DNA of 64,000 bases from Sneathiella sp. (GTDB lineage Bacteria; Pseudomonadota; Alphaproteobacteria; Sneathiellales; Sneathiellaceae): contig NZ_NZMB01000016.1 in the NCBI RefSeq assembly GCF_002694385.1, positions 30,200-94,199 on the forward strand, read 5' to 3'. How positions within the stretch are numbered: the first letter of the stretch is position 1; every line of letters begins with the position of its first letter. A model generated the notes under the pieces. The model did no database searches, was not told the DNA's origin, and worked only from the letters and a program-made list of their open reading frames with translations. Position numbers and translations under genes: made by a program. Positions 37,129 to 48,466 of this stretch are shown here, piece by piece.

Positions 37129-38328
37129 ATGGATATGGTTCGTCGCTTTTTCCGCGCCTCCCTGATGTTGCTGCTCATGTGCTGGGGCGTGTTGCAACCC
37201 GGCACTGCTCCGGCGGCTCCCCCCCTTGAGGTGTCCGCCGTTCGCCTCGGATTGCATGAGGACAAGACACGCTTCGTCATGGAGATGAGCGCTGCGCCCG
37301 CCTATGACATCTTCCTGCTCGCCGATCCCTATCGCATCGTTATCGATCTGCCGCAGGTGAACTGGAATGCCGGAGAGGGAACTGCCGAGAGAAAAGGCGT
37401 GATCGAGAATTACCGCTGGGGGCTATTCAAGAAGGACACGTCACGCGTCGTGCTGGATGTTGCCGGGCCGGTCAAGATATTGCAGGCCGTGACGCTGCCG
37501 CCCGCCTCGGGCAAGCCGTGGCGTTTTTTCATAGATATCCAGAAAACGGACGAGGCGGCCTTTCGCGCCGCACTGGCGGAGCACCGGCAAAATCAGGAGC
37601 CCGAGCAGGTCGCCCTTGTCGCCCCGCCGCCGACCGAAGCCCGCAAATACACGATTGTAGTGGATGCCGGACATGGGGGTATTGACCCCGGCGCCATCGG
37701 CAAAAGCGGAGTGTATGAGAAAAAAATCACCCTCGCCGTATCCCGCAAGATCCGCGATCTTCTGAAGAAAAACCCAAAATATACCGTGCTGATGACACGC
37801 GATGACGACATTTTCCTCAGCCTGCGCGAACGGGTCGCCGTCGGACGCCATGCGGGGGCCGATCTGTTTGTCTCAATCCATGCCGATTCGATCAGCCGTC
37901 CGGATTTTCGCGGCGCGGCGGTCTATACCCTGTCTGAAAACGCCTCCGACGATGAGGCGGCGGAGCTTGCCAAGGAAGAAAACAAATCCGATCTGATCGC
38001 CGGTGTCGATCTCAGCGCTCAGGATGATACGGTGCAGGGTATTCTGATTGACCTGGCGCAGCGCGAGACCAAGAATTTCTCCGTCAAATTTGCGGAAATG
38101 CTGACGCCGGAGATTGCCCGCTCGGGCATGAAGGTGCGGGGACGGTCGCATCGTTTCGCCGGGTTCCGGGTGTTGAAAGCCCCGGATGTGCCCTCGGTAC
38201 TGGTGGAGCTCGGCTATCTTTCCAATCGCGAAGATGAACGTATTCTGAAATCCGGTGCCGGACAGCAAAATCTGGCGGAAGCCATTGCCGCCGCTGTTGA
38301 CAAATATTTCGAAACAGTCGATCCGTAA
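37129..38328 (+). CDS. amiC: N-acetylmuramoyl-L-alanine amidase, AmiC type
   Basis: AmiC cuts the peptide stems from peptidoglycan during cell separation. The 399-residue precursor starts MDMVRRFF, with a signal peptide (LMLLLMCWGVL ... APAAPP). An AMIN domain (about 32-130, FVMEMSAAPAYDIFLLADPYRIVIDLP) targets the septum. The zinc amidase_3 domain has VVDAGHGGIDPGAIG (His), the Glu-bearing KSGVYEKKITLAVS segment, LFVSIHADS (His) and SVLVELGYLSN (Glu). ATG 37129 was chosen as the first codon giving a standard signal peptide; 37099 and 37135 are alternatives. It is upstream of and co-directional with PBP1A. Confidence 0.92.
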   Translation: MDMVRRFFRASLMLLLMCWGVLQPGTAPAAPPLEVSAVRLGLHEDKTRFVMEMSAAPAYDIFLLADPYRIVIDLPQVNWNAGEGTAERKGVIENYRWGLFKKDTSRVVLDVAGPVKILQAVTLPPASGKPWRFFIDIQKTDEAAFRAALAEHRQNQEPEQVALVAPPPTEARKYTIVVDAGHGGIDPGAIGKSGVYEKKITLAVSRKIRDLLKKNPKYTVLMTRDDDIFLSLRERVAVGRHAGADLFVSIHADSISRPDFRGAAVYTLSENASDDEAAELAKEENKSDLIAGVDLSAQDDTVQGILIDLAQRETKNFSVKFAEMLTPEIARSGMKVRGRSHRFAGFRVLKAPDVPSVLVELGYLSNREDERILKSGAGQQNLAEAIAAAVDKYFETVDP

Positions 38329-38435
38329 GCCGCCGCCGTCATATGACGACGGAATGAAAAATTATATTTTGCCTGAAAATAGCCAAATCTGTTCTATATT
38401 CACTGAACGGACAAGTGATTGAGAACCCTGTGCCC

Positions 38436-40892
38436 ATGAAGCGTTTTGCCAAATTCCTGTTCTTGAGTGTCACCCTGCTGCTGATTTTCGGCGTGCTGGC
38501 GGCGGGCGTGATCGGCTATGGATTTTATCACTTCGGCAGGGGCCTGCCGGAATATGATCAACTGACTAAATACGAACCACCGGTGATGACCCGTGTTCAC
38601 GCGGCCGACGGCGGGCTGATTGCCGAATATGCGCATCAGCGGCGCCTGTTCGTGCCCATTGATACCATCCCGGATATTGTCAAACAGGCCTTTATCGCCG
38701 CGGAAGACCAGAATTATTACAGCCATCCCGGCGTCGATTTTCAGGGCATCGCCCGCGCGCTTTTCACAAACATCAAGAATATCGGGCAGGGGCGGCGACC
38801 GGTCGGCGCGTCCACCATCACCCAGCAGGTCGCGAAAAACATGCTGCTGACCAACGAGGTTTCCTATGAGCGCAAGGCGAAGGAAGCAATCCTGGCGCTG
38901 CGTATCAACCGGGCCCTCTCGAAAGATCAGGTGCTGGAACTCTATCTCAATGAAATCTATCTCGGCCACCGTGCCTATGGCGTGGCGGCGGCGGCCCTTT
39001 ACTATTTCGACAAATCCCTCGACCAGCTCACCATTGCCGAGGCCGCCTATCTCGGCGCGTTGCCGAAAGCACCCAATAATTATAACCCTTTCCGCTTTCC
39101 CAAACGGGCGATGGAACGGCGTGACTATGTGATTGGCCGCCTGCTGGAAGATGGCTATATCACCACGGATCAGGCGGAAGAGGCCTATGCCACGCCGCTG
39201 ATCGCCCGCGAAGGTGGCGACGCGCAGGTGATCCGGGCGGAATGGTTCGTCGAACAGGTGCGGCGCGAACTCTATAACATATATGGCGAGAAGGCGCTTT
39301 ACGATGGCGGTCTTTCCGTGCGCGCCACCATGCAGACCACCCTGCAGAAGACGGGCGAAGCCGTACTCCGCAAGGGATTACGTGATTATGATCGCCGTCA
39401 CGGCTGGCGCGGCCCTCTTTCCTCAATCGAAGTGGGGGAAGATTGGGCCGTGCAGATGATCAAATTTCCGCGACCCAAGGGACTTGGCGACTGGCCGATG
39501 GCGGTGGTCCTGAAGCTGACCGGAGAAGCAGCAGAGATCGGCTTTGCCGATACAACCAAGGGACAAATTCTGCTGGAAGATATGGACTGGGCGCGCGAGT
39601 TTCAGGGCGTGGATCAAAGAGGCCCCGCCGTGAAAGCACCCGCCGATGTACTGAAAGTTGGCGACATCATCGCCGTTTCACCGAAGGAGGGAGCGAAAGC
39701 AACCGAGCGTCTCTTTGCCCTTGAACAGATCCCGAAAGTCTCCGGCGCGCTGGTCGCCATGGACCCGCATACCGGCCGCGTTCACGCCCTGGTTGGAGGC
39801 TGGAGCGCCGACACCTCCCAGTTCAATCGCGCAGTGCAAGCCTATCGCCAGCCCGGTTCGGCCTTCAAGCCCTTCGTCTACGCGGCGGCGCTCGATAACG
39901 GTTTCACGCCTGCTGACAAGGTGATGGATGGACCTTTCGTGCTGACCCAGCCGAATGGCGAACGCTGGAAGCCATCCAACTACTCGAACCGCTTCTATGG
40001 GCCGAGTACATTGCGCCTTGGGATCGAGAAATCGCGCAACCTGATGACCGTGCGGCTCGCCCGCGCCATCGGGATGGAGCCGGTAGTCGATTATGCCCGC
40101 CGTTTCGGCATTACCGATAATCTGATGCCGACGCTGTCCATGGCCCTCGGTGCCGGGGAAACAACGCTGCTGCGCCTCACCACCGCCTATGCGGAGCTGG
40201 TCAATGGCGGCAAGCAGATCACGCCGACCCTCATCGACCGCGTGCAGGATCGCCGCGGCAAGACCATCTACCGTCATGATGATCGTGCGTGCGAGAGCTG
40301 CAATGTCGCCGAATGGAACAATCAGGAAGCGCCGCAGCTCCCCGATAACCGCGAACAGATTCTGCCCGCCACCACGGCCTATCAGGTCGTTTCCATGCTC
40401 GAAGGCGTGATTGAGCGGGGCACCGGACGTTCCATCAGCGTGATCGGCAAACCGCTCGGCGGCAAGACCGGCACCACCAATGACAGCAATGATGCCTGGT
40501 TCGTCGGCTTTTCGCCCGATCTCGCCGTCGGCGTCTATGTCGGCTTCGATACCCCGCAAAGCCTTGGCCAGCGGGAGACCGGCTCTTCCGTCGCAGCCCC
40601 GATCTTCCGGGATTTCATGGCCGCCGCATTGCAAGACCAACCTGCCACCCCCTTCCGCGTGCCCGAAGGCATTCGCCTTGTCCGCATTAACGAGCAAACC
40701 GGCGAGCCCGCAAGACGCGGTGACAAGAATGTCATCTGGGAAGCCTTCAAGGCCACGACCGGCAGCCTCAGTAGCAGGGGCGTGCTGGATGGCTCGGAAG
40801 GGGGCGGCTTTGCCCCCGCCGCCGCGAATACGGATGAAACGCCCCGTTCTTCCGGCGGTACTATCCGGTCCGGCACGGGCGGGCTTTACTGA
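38436..40892 (+). CDS. mrcA: Penicillin-binding protein 1A
   Basis: An 818-residue bifunctional class A PBP. The N-terminal anchor is FLFLSVTLLLIFGVLAAGVIG. The glycosyltransferase domain has AAEDQNYYSHPGVD (catalytic Glu), RPVGASTITQQVAKN and KEAILALRINRALSKDQVLELYLNEIYLG. The OB-like insertion of PBP1A lies in the middle. Transpeptidase motifs are SAFK in RQPGSAFKPFVYAA, SRN in IEKSRNLMTVR and KTG in LGGKTGTTNDSNDAWFVG. The short C-terminal tail is Gly/Ser/Pro-rich. GTG 38415 is an in-frame alternative start. amiC upstream and prfB 54 bp downstream complete a common alphaproteobacterial gene order. Confidence 0.96.
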   Translation: MKRFAKFLFLSVTLLLIFGVLAAGVIGYGFYHFGRGLPEYDQLTKYEPPVMTRVHAADGGLIAEYAHQRRLFVPIDTIPDIVKQAFIAAEDQNYYSHPGVDFQGIARALFTNIKNIGQGRRPVGASTITQQVAKNMLLTNEVSYERKAKEAILALRINRALSKDQVLELYLNEIYLGHRAYGVAAAALYYFDKSLDQLTIAEAAYLGALPKAPNNYNPFRFPKRAMERRDYVIGRLLEDGYITTDQAEEAYATPLIAREGGDAQVIRAEWFVEQVRRELYNIYGEKALYDGGLSVRATMQTTLQKTGEAVLRKGLRDYDRRHGWRGPLSSIEVGEDWAVQMIKFPRPKGLGDWPMAVVLKLTGEAAEIGFADTTKGQILLEDMDWAREFQGVDQRGPAVKAPADVLKVGDIIAVSPKEGAKATERLFALEQIPKVSGALVAMDPHTGRVHALVGGWSADTSQFNRAVQAYRQPGSAFKPFVYAAALDNGFTPADKVMDGPFVLTQPNGERWKPSNYSNRFYGPSTLRLGIEKSRNLMTVRLARAIGMEPVVDYARRFGITDNLMPTLSMALGAGETTLLRLTTAYAELVNGGKQITPTLIDRVQDRRGKTIYRHDDRACESCNVAEWNNQEAPQLPDNREQILPATTAYQVVSMLEGVIERGTGRSISVIGKPLGGKTGTTNDSNDAWFVGFSPDLAVGVYVGFDTPQSLGQRETGSSVAAPIFRDFMAAALQDQPATPFRVPEGIRLVRINEQTGEPARRGDKNVIWEAFKATTGSLSSRGVLDGSEGGGFAPAAANTDETPRSSGGTIRSGTGGLY

Positions 40893-40946
40893 TCCGGATT
40901 TTCGGATTACCTTCCGGCGAAAATTACCGATAGTGTGGAGTTAAGA

Positions 40947-42063
<1,117 letters not shown>

Positions 42064-42064
42064 A

Positions 42065-43117
42065 TCAGTCCGCTGTATTGTTGTCCTGCGCCGCTACGGC
42101 AAAAACATGGGCAAGCGCGTCTGCCGCCTGATGGAGGGCCTTTTCCGCCTCCGGAAACACGCCCGTCATGGACATGAAGCCATGCACCATGGCGGGAAAG
42201 CGCACCACACCCACATTGACGCCTGCCGCCTGTAATGCCTTGCCATACTCCTCCGCCTCATCGCGTAAGGGATCGAACCCGGCCGTGACAATCAGCGCCG
42301 GGGGAAGTCCGGCAAGATCGGTGTTGAGAATGGGGGAGGCCCGGATATCGTCCCGTTCCGACGCATTGTTCAGATACATATCGCGATAGCCTTCCATCCG
42401 CGCGCGGGTCAGGAAAAACCCATCCGCAAACATGGCATGACTGGGCGCGGAGAGATGCGCATCCAGCGTCGGATAGAACAGCATCTGGAACAGAGGCAGG
42501 GGGCCGCCCTGCGATGCCGCCTGCTGTGCGACGACGGCGGCAAGGCACCCGCCGGAACTGTCGCCGCCCACAGCCAAACGGGACGAATCCAGGCCGTAAT
42601 CCGTGCCTTTTTCAGAAACCCACCGCAAGGCGGCACAGCTATCCTCAACCGCCGCCGGAAACCTCGCCTCCGGCGCCAGCCTGTAGCCAACGGACAGAAC
42701 GGCAAAACCGCCATATTTCGCAAGCCGTGCGCAAAGACCGTCATGACTGTCGAGGGAGCCGCGGATATAGCCGCCACCATGATAATAAACGAGAACGGGA
42801 AGGGAGGGCTCATCAAGCGGGCGATACAACCGGGCAGGAAAGTCGTCGCTGCCGCTTCGGATGGTGATATCCTGAATGGAGGGGAGCCTGGGCGGCTTCC
42901 CCGCCAGCAGACTGGAGACTTTCTCCAGCTTCTCGCGGTTTTCCGCAAGACCTTCAATAGTCACAGGGGATGCCGATTTCCTGTCCAGGTCGCACAACAG
43001 CCGCGCCTTGGCATCCAGCTTCTGGCCATCAATTACCAGCGGCCGGAAGCCATAAAACAGGCTGAAAAAGGAAGAGGGGAGTGCAGCAAGCAGCGCAGCG
43101 ATCAGGCGTTCCAGCAT
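42065..43117 (-). CDS. Alpha/beta hydrolase, hormone-sensitive-lipase (HSL/family IV) type
   Basis: A 350-residue serine esterase. The oxyanion-hole motif is YYHGGGYIRGSLDSHDG, the nucleophile GGDSSGGCLA, the catalytic Asp in VTAGFDPLRDEAEEYG, and the His in VHGFMSMTGVFPEA. The N-terminal about 75 residues form the cap region. Substrates are likely short acyl esters; nothing in context specifies more. The stop lies 1 bp past the prfB stop on the opposite strand, so the two genes are tightly convergent. It is downstream of grxD and may be read with it. Confidence 0.9.
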   Translation of the reverse strand: MLERLIAALLAALPSSFFSLFYGFRPLVIDGQKLDAKARLLCDLDRKSASPVTIEGLAENREKLEKVSSLLAGKPPRLPSIQDITIRSGSDDFPARLYRPLDEPSLPVLVYYHGGGYIRGSLDSHDGLCARLAKYGGFAVLSVGYRLAPEARFPAAVEDSCAALRWVSEKGTDYGLDSSRLAVGGDSSGGCLAAVVAQQAASQGGPLPLFQMLFYPTLDAHLSAPSHAMFADGFFLTRARMEGYRDMYLNNASERDDIRASPILNTDLAGLPPALIVTAGFDPLRDEAEEYGKALQAAGVNVGVVRFPAMVHGFMSMTGVFPEAEKALHQAADALAHVFAVAAQDNNTAD

Positions 43118-43149
43118 CCCGGCCTTTCTTCAAAGATCAGGAAAAGCCG

Positions 43150-43488
43150 TCAGGCAGAGGCGCGGGCAACCTGCTTCTCGACGAGCATATCCTGCAATTC
43201 GCCGGTTTCGAACATTTCGCGCATGATGTCGCAGCCGCCGACGAATTCACCCTTCACATAGAGCTGCGGGATGGTCGGCCATTCGCTGAATTCCTTGATG
43301 CCCTGGCGGATGCCGGGATCGGCGAGCACGTCGATGCTCTTGAACTTGACGTCGAGATGGGAGAGAATTTGCACCGCCGTCGCCGAAAAACCGCACTGCG
43401 GGAAAATAGCTGTCCCCTTCATAAAGAGCACGACATCATTATCGGTAATTTCCTGGGAAATTCGATCTCTTGTCACTTGATCAAGCAT
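43150..43488 (-). CDS. grxD: Monothiol glutaredoxin (Grx4 type)
   Basis: A 112-residue CGFS-type glutaredoxin. The active Cys32 is in [14 protein letters not shown], with the family [19 protein letters not shown] and cis-Pro/GSH-binding segment. Such proteins bind a glutathione-ligated [2Fe-2S] cluster and hand it to clients, often together with a BolA partner. The bolA-family gene sits 29 bp upstream on the same strand, which supports that joint role. Confidence 0.96.
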   Translation of the reverse strand: MLDQVTRDRISQEITDNDVVLFMKGTAIFPQCGFSATAVQILSHLDVKFKSIDVLADPGIRQGIKEFSEWPTIPQLYVKGEFVGGCDIMREMFETGELQDMLVEKQVARASA

Positions 43489-43517
43489 TTAGAAATCCTT
43501 TTTGAAGTTGTTTCTGA

Positions 43518-43757
43518 TTAGCGGCCTTCCGGCACCGAGGTTTGCAGGGCAAGGGCATGCAGCGCATGGCCCATGTTTCCTTTCAGCGCCTCATAGACCA
43601 TCTGGTGCTGGCGAACGCGGGGAAGGCCGATAAAGCTGGCGGAGGTCACCATGGCGGCATAATGATCGCCATCGCCGCGCAGATCGGTGATCTCCACCGT
43701 TGCATCGGGGATGCCTTCCTTGATCAACCGTTCAATTTCACTCGCATCCATCGCCAT
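43518..43757 (-). CDS. BolA-family protein (IbaG/BolA-like)
   Basis: A 79-residue BolA-fold protein: MDASEIERLIKEGIPDATVEITDLRGDGDHYAAMVTSASFIG, RVRQHQMVYEALKGNMGHALHALAL type sequence. The conserved His in RQHQMVY is the cluster ligand shared with the CGFS glutaredoxin in BolA-Grx heterodimers. It lies between purL (6 bp) and grxD (29 bp). An internal ATG two codons in is an equally possible start. Confidence 0.93.
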   Translation of the reverse strand: MAMDASEIERLIKEGIPDATVEITDLRGDGDHYAAMVTSASFIGLPRVRQHQMVYEALKGNMGHALHALALQTSVPEGR

Positions 43758-43763
43758 GGATCA

Positions 43764-45971
43764 TCACTCCTGTTCACTTCCGGGACCGGCCATCAGCTCT
43801 GGCAGCCAGCCCGCATGGACGTCGCGCAGCCTTCCCAAAGATATGGTCAGCCAGCCGCCGATTTTCAAATCAGTATGACCGATCGTTCCAAGAATGTGTA
43901 GGGGAATATCATCGGCGAGGGCAAATCCGCGCAACATCTCCACATCATCGGGCTTTGCCGTGATAACATAGGCGGCCTGAGTTTCCGCGAAAAGCGCCGC
44001 ATGAGGCGGCAGGTCTGTCTCAATCTCCAATTCGGCGCCGATATTGCCCGCAAGGGCCATTTCGGCAAGCGCAACGCCAAGGCCGCCATCGGAAATATCA
44101 TGGGCGGCAGTGACCAGCCCCTTTTCGATCATGGCGCGGAGATAATCGCCATATTTGCGTTCTTTCGCGAGATCCACAGTGGGCGGAGCCCCTTCCTCAC
44201 GCCCTTCAATTTCCCGCAGGTAAAGCGACTGCCCCATTTCACCGGTCAAATCGCCAAGCAGCAGCACGATATCTCCGTCCTCCTTGAAGGCGAGGGTGGT
44301 CATATGGGCAAGGTCTTTCAGAATGCCGACGCCCCCCACAGCCGGCGTCGGATGTATGCCCGTGCCATTGGTCTCGTTATAGAGCGAGACGTTGCCGGAA
44401 ATAACAGGAAAATCAAGGGCAAGGCAGGCATTCTTCATGCCTTCTATGCAGCCGACGAACTGGCCCATGATCTCGGGTCGTTGCGGGTTGCCGAAATTCA
44501 TGCAGTCGGTGATGGCGAGCGGCAGCGCCCCCGTAGCCGTGATATTGCGCCAGGCCTCCGCCACTGCCTGCGCGCCGCCTGTCACCGGATCGGCAAAGCA
44601 GTAGCGCGGTGTACAATCGGTGGTGATGGCGAGCGCCTTGCCGGTGCCATGCACACGGACAACCGCCGCATCGCCGCCTGGCCGCTGGATGGTGTCGCCC
44701 ATGACCATATGGTCATACTGTTCCCAGATCCATTTGCGGCTGGCGATCTCCGATGATCCCATGAGCTTGATCAATGCCTCGCCAAGATCGTTGGGCGCAG
44801 CCACATCTTCCCCCCGGATCGGCGCCTGTATCGGTGTTTTGACCCACGGCCGGTCATATTCCGGCGCTGCATCGGCAAGCGGCGCCACGGGCAGATCGGC
44901 GACCGTCTCCCCCTGCATGGTCAAGACCATGCGGCCAGTATCCGTCACCTTGCCGATCACGGAGAAGTCCAGCTCCCATTTCTCGAAAATCCGCCGCGCC
45001 TCTTCTTCTCGGCCCGGCTTCAGAACCATGAGCATGCGCTCCTGACTTTCCGAAAGCATGATTTCATAAGGCGTCATGCCTTCCTCGCGCATCGGTACCT
45101 GATCAAGGTTCAACTCAATCCCGACACCGCCCTTGTCCGCCATTTCGAAGGAGGAGGAGGTGAGCCCCGCCGCGCCCATGTCCTGAATAGCGACAATGGC
45201 ATCCGTCGCCATCAGCTCGAGACAGGCCTCCAGCAGGAGCTTTTCCGTGAAAGGATCGCCCACCTGCACGGTCGGGCGTTTTTCTTCGCTGTCGTCATCG
45301 AATTCAGCGGAGGCCATGGTCGCGCCATGAATGCCGTCCCGCCCGGTTTTGGAGCCCACATAGACCACCGGATTGCCGACACCGGCCGCCGCGGAATAGA
45401 AAATCTTGTCCGTATCGGCAATGCCGACTGTCATCGCATTGACGAGAATATTACCGTCATAGGAGCTGTGGAAGTTTGTTTCTCCGCCGACGGTCGGCAC
45501 CCCCATGCAGTTGCCATATCCTGAGATACCCGCCACAACACCGGAGACCAGATGACGGGTTTTCGGATGATCCGGCCGACCGAAGCGGAGCGCATTCATA
45601 TTGGCAACGGGACGCGCGCCCATGGTGAACACATCGCGCATGATGCCGCCAACACCCGTCGCCGCCCCCTGATAGGGTTCGATATAGGACGGATGGTTGT
45701 GGCTCTCCATCTTGAAGATCGCCGCCTGACCATCGCCAATGTCGATGACACCCGCATTCTCGCCAGGGCCGCAGATCACCCAAGGAGCGGACGTCGGCAG
45801 AGTTTTCAGCCATTTTTTGGAAGATTTATAAGAGCAATGCTCACTCCACATCACCGAGAAGATGCCAAGCTCCGTGAGGTTCGGGACACGCCCCAGAACC
45901 CTCAGAAGCTCCTGATATTCATCTTCGGAGAGGCCGTGTTCGGCGACAATTTCCTTGGTAATTTCTGTCAT
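43764..45971 (-). CDS. purL: Phosphoribosylformylglycinamidine synthase subunit PurL (small form)
   Basis: PurL is the synthetase subunit of FGAM synthase (FGAR + Gln + ATP to FGAM) and works as a complex with PurQ (glutaminase) and PurS. The 735-residue length is that of the short PurL needing PurS and PurQ as separate proteins. Motifs seen are the N-terminal [53 protein letters not shown] and [20 protein letters not shown] 45971 is favoured over the TTG four codons earlier. It begins 4 bp after the purQ stop. Confidence 0.97.
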   Translation of the reverse strand: MTEITKEIVAEHGLSEDEYQELLRVLGRVPNLTELGIFSVMWSEHCSYKSSKKWLKTLPTSAPWVICGPGENAGVIDIGDGQAAIFKMESHNHPSYIEPYQGAATGVGGIMRDVFTMGARPVANMNALRFGRPDHPKTRHLVSGVVAGISGYGNCMGVPTVGGETNFHSSYDGNILVNAMTVGIADTDKIFYSAAAGVGNPVVYVGSKTGRDGIHGATMASAEFDDDSEEKRPTVQVGDPFTEKLLLEACLELMATDAIVAIQDMGAAGLTSSSFEMADKGGVGIELNLDQVPMREEGMTPYEIMLSESQERMLMVLKPGREEEARRIFEKWELDFSVIGKVTDTGRMVLTMQGETVADLPVAPLADAAPEYDRPWVKTPIQAPIRGEDVAAPNDLGEALIKLMGSSEIASRKWIWEQYDHMVMGDTIQRPGGDAAVVRVHGTGKALAITTDCTPRYCFADPVTGGAQAVAEAWRNITATGALPLAITDCMNFGNPQRPEIMGQFVGCIEGMKNACLALDFPVISGNVSLYNETNGTGIHPTPAVGGVGILKDLAHMTTLAFKEDGDIVLLLGDLTGEMGQSLYLREIEGREEGAPPTVDLAKERKYGDYLRAMIEKGLVTAAHDISDGGLGVALAEMALAGNIGAELEIETDLPPHAALFAETQAAYVITAKPDDVEMLRGFALADDIPLHILGTIGHTDLKIGGWLTISLGRLRDVHAGWLPELMAGPGSEQE

Positions 45972-45975
45972 GATC

Positions 45976-46665
45976 TCAAACAATGGAATTTACGAGATGA
46001 TCGAAAAAGCGCCTGCCGTCGGTGCCGCCCAGCTCCTCGGAGATGAGCCGCTCCGGATGCGGCATGAGTCCGAGCACATTGCCCGCCTTATTATAGATAC
46101 CGGCGATGTTGTTGAGCGAACCGTTCGGATTCGCCTCTGCGGTCAGTTCGCCATCCGCGCCCGCATATTTGAAAGCAACTTGGCCTTCTGCCTCCAACTC
46201 CTCCAGCGTGTCCGTATCCGCAAAATAGTTGCCGTCATGGTGAGCAACCGGGAAGCGCACAACCTCACCCAGTTCAAAACCGCCGACAAACCGTTCATTC
46301 TGCGACGTGATCAGCAGATTTACATCCCTGCACACGAATTTCTGTCCCGCGTTGCGAAGAAGCGCACCCGGCAGCATGCCGGTTTCCGTCGCTACCTGAA
46401 ATCCGTTACAGATGGCGAGAACGGGCGTCCCTGCGGCGGCCTTCTTCACCACCTCGCGCATAATCGGTGAATTCGCCGCCATGGCGCCCGCACGAAGATA
46501 ATCGCCATAGGAGAACCCGCCCGGAATGGCGATCAGATCGGTCGGCGGCAACTGGCTGTCACCATGCCAGACCATATCGGGATCGCGGCCCATGGACTGG
46601 GCGAGGGCGACCTTCAGATCGCGGTCACAATTGGAGCCCGGAAATACGATAACGGCGGCCTTCAT
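45976..46665 (-). CDS. purQ: Phosphoribosylformylglycinamidine synthase subunit PurQ
   Basis: PurQ is the class I glutamine amidotransferase that supplies ammonia to PurL. The 229-residue protein has the nucleophilic Cys in [14 protein letters not shown], and His/Glu in [14 protein letters not shown]. It begins [17 protein letters not shown]. It is co-transcribed in purC-purS-purQ-purL, 16 bp downstream of purS. Confidence 0.97.
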   Translation of the reverse strand: MKAAVIVFPGSNCDRDLKVALAQSMGRDPDMVWHGDSQLPPTDLIAIPGGFSYGDYLRAGAMAANSPIMREVVKKAAAGTPVLAICNGFQVATETGMLPGALLRNAGQKFVCRDVNLLITSQNERFVGGFELGEVVRFPVAHHDGNYFADTDTLEELEAEGQVAFKYAGADGELTAEANPNGSLNNIAGIYNKAGNVLGLMPHPERLISEELGGTDGRRFFDHLVNSIV

Positions 46666-46681
46666 CGTCCTAGCCTTTCGC

Positions 46682-46924
46682 TCAATCCAAAATCTCGATG
46701 CTGTAATTCTCGATCACCGTGTTGGCGAGAAGCTGCTGGCACATTTTCTCGACTTCCGCCTCGGCCTCGGCCGGATCCGCCCCGGTAAGCTCCAGATCAA
46801 TCGTCTTGCCCTGGCGGGCATCCAGAACATTGCCGAAGCCCAGCCCCTGTAAGGCATGGGAAATCGCTTTTCCCTGGGGGTCAAGCACCCCGTTTTTCAA
46901 GGAAATATAGACACGTGCTTTCAT
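46682..46924 (-). CDS. purS: Phosphoribosylformylglycinamidine synthase subunit PurS
   Basis: An 80-residue protein that bridges PurL and PurQ. The sequence [41 protein letters not shown] is the PurS core, and the length is typical. A GAGGATCAG ribosome site precedes the ATG. Confidence 0.96.
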   Translation of the reverse strand: MKARVYISLKNGVLDPQGKAISHALQGLGFGNVLDARQGKTIDLELTGADPAEAEAEVEKMCQQLLANTVIENYSIEILD

Positions 46925-46987
46925 CTGATCCTCATTCGGGTTTTGAACACCCCTGGACTTAAATAAAAAGGCGCGGGGGAGGCGCCT

Positions 46988-47752
46988 TTACTGAATGGCC
47001 GTGCTGCCCTGAAGGTCTCCAGGGCCGCCTTCGGGAATGATGCCGAGACGACGGGCGACTTCCTGATAGGCATCCTCGACCCCGCCAAGGTCGCGGCGGA
47101 AGCGGTCCTTGTCCAGCTTCTTGTTGGTCGCGGCATCCCACAGACGGCAATTGTCAGGACTGATTTCATCGGCGAGAATGATATGCATCTCGTCCCCTTC
47201 GTAGGAGCGGCCGAATTCCAGCTTGAAGTCGATCAGCCGGATGCCGATGCCTGCGAACAGCCCGAGCAGGAAATCATTGACCCGGAGCGACTGGTTGACG
47301 ATATCGTCAAGTTCCAGCGGGTTCGCCCAGCCAAAGGCGGTGATATGCTCTTCCGTCACCATGGGATCGTTAAGCTCGTCCGACTTGAAGCAAAATTCGA
47401 TGATCGGCCGGGGCAGGGGCGTTCCTTCGGTAATACCGAGACGCTTGCAGATGGAGCCGGCGGCAACGTTGCGAATGATCACCTCAATCGGAATGATCTC
47501 CACCTCCTTGATGAGCTGTTCGCGCATGTTGAGGCGGCGGATGAAATGGTTGTGAATGCCGATTTCCGCCAGCTTGATCATCAGATGTTCGGAAATGCGG
47601 TTATTCAGCACACCCTTGCCGGTGACAGTCGCTTTCTTTTCGCCATTGAAGGCGGTCGCGTCATCCTTGAAATACTGCACCAGCGTGCCCGGTTCCGGCC
47701 CTTCAAAAAGAACCTTCGCCTTGCCTTCGTAGACACGTCTACGTCGGGTCAT
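46988..47752 (-). CDS. purC: Phosphoribosylaminoimidazole-succinocarboxamide synthase
   Basis: PurC joins CAIR and aspartate with ATP to give SAICAR. The 254-residue protein starts [22 protein letters not shown], includes the [15 protein letters not shown] loop, [20 protein letters not shown], and [34 protein letters not shown] type sequence. The start at 47752 fits the family; more upstream ATG codons are in frame but code atypical basic sequence. It is the first gene of purCSQL. The 289 bp up to the divergent gene at 48042 must hold its promoter; no riboswitch is visible there. Confidence 0.97.
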   Translation of the reverse strand: MTRRRRVYEGKAKVLFEGPEPGTLVQYFKDDATAFNGEKKATVTGKGVLNNRISEHLMIKLAEIGIHNHFIRRLNMREQLIKEVEIIPIEVIIRNVAAGSICKRLGITEGTPLPRPIIEFCFKSDELNDPMVTEEHITAFGWANPLELDDIVNQSLRVNDFLLGLFAGIGIRLIDFKLEFGRSYEGDEMHIILADEISPDNCRLWDAATNKKLDKDRFRRDLGGVEDAYQEVARRLGIIPEGGPGDLQGSTAIQ

Positions 47753-48041
47753 GGAAACACTCCAACTCATCGAAAAGGCGGTCATCCGCCAGAGAAAAAA
47801 TATCCGACGGCGTCCCTGCAAAAAATCATTCGCGCCATCATCTTCAATCGCCCGTGCGTCATCGCAAAGGCAAGCGGAACATAATGCAGAAATCGGGCAA
47901 AGACAACATTTCCTGTCATCGAATTATCGCATATTCCGCAGTTTTTTACTTGCAGGGCTAGGCGGAACATCCCATCTTCGCTATAAGGCATTGCCGGGCT
48001 ACGGATTGTTGGTTTGAAACAAGATTAGGAACAGGAAACTC

Positions 48042-48365
48042 ATGTCAGGATTCGACGATCGGAAAAAGGGGCGGGAAAACAAGTTCGCCCATGATCAGGA
48101 ACAGGAATTCAGGATTATGGCGCGCCGCAACAAGCTGCTTGGCCTGTGGGCTGCCGATCTTCTTGGCAAAAGCGGCGCGGACGCCGAGGCTTATGCCAAG
48201 GAAGTGGTGATCGCCGATATGGAAGAGAAGGGCGATGAAGACGTCTTTCGCAAGGTGCGCGGCGATCTTGATGCGCAACATGTGGAAATGTCGGACCACC
48301 GCATCCGCCGCACCATGGAAGAGCTGCTGGCGACCGCCCGCGAGCAGATCCGTTCAGGCAACTGA
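48042..48365 (+). CDS. F1-ATPase zeta inhibitor subunit (DUF1476)
   Basis: A 107-residue helical protein of the DUF1476 family: SGFDDRKKGRENKFAHDQEQEFRIMARRNKLLGLWAADLLG. In Paracoccus the zeta protein inserts its N-terminus into F1 and blocks ATP hydrolysis. The family is confined to alphaproteobacteria, so it supports the taxonomic call. It stands alone between purC and purB, pointing away from purC and ending at a strong terminator. Confidence 0.93.
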   Translation: MSGFDDRKKGRENKFAHDQEQEFRIMARRNKLLGLWAADLLGKSGADAEAYAKEVVIADMEEKGDEDVFRKVRGDLDAQHVEMSDHRIRRTMEELLATAREQIRSGN

Positions 48366-48415
48366 GCCGGTCGGGTGATCGGGCAATCGCCCTGTTAAAT
48401 CCTTATCCGCTGTAT

Positions 48416-48455
48416 AAAGAAAGAGGCGCAAGTCATTGCGCCTCTTTCTTTGTTT
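48416..48455. terminator. Bidirectional terminator between zeta-inhibitor gene and purB
   Basis: AAAGAAAGAGGCGCAA and TTGCGCCTCTTTCTTT form a perfect 16 bp stem (48416-48431 with 48436-48451) with loop GTCA, followed by TG-rich T tract. Symmetric A/T flanks serve both converging genes. Confidence 0.93.
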
Positions 48456-48466
48456 TGTGATCGGGA

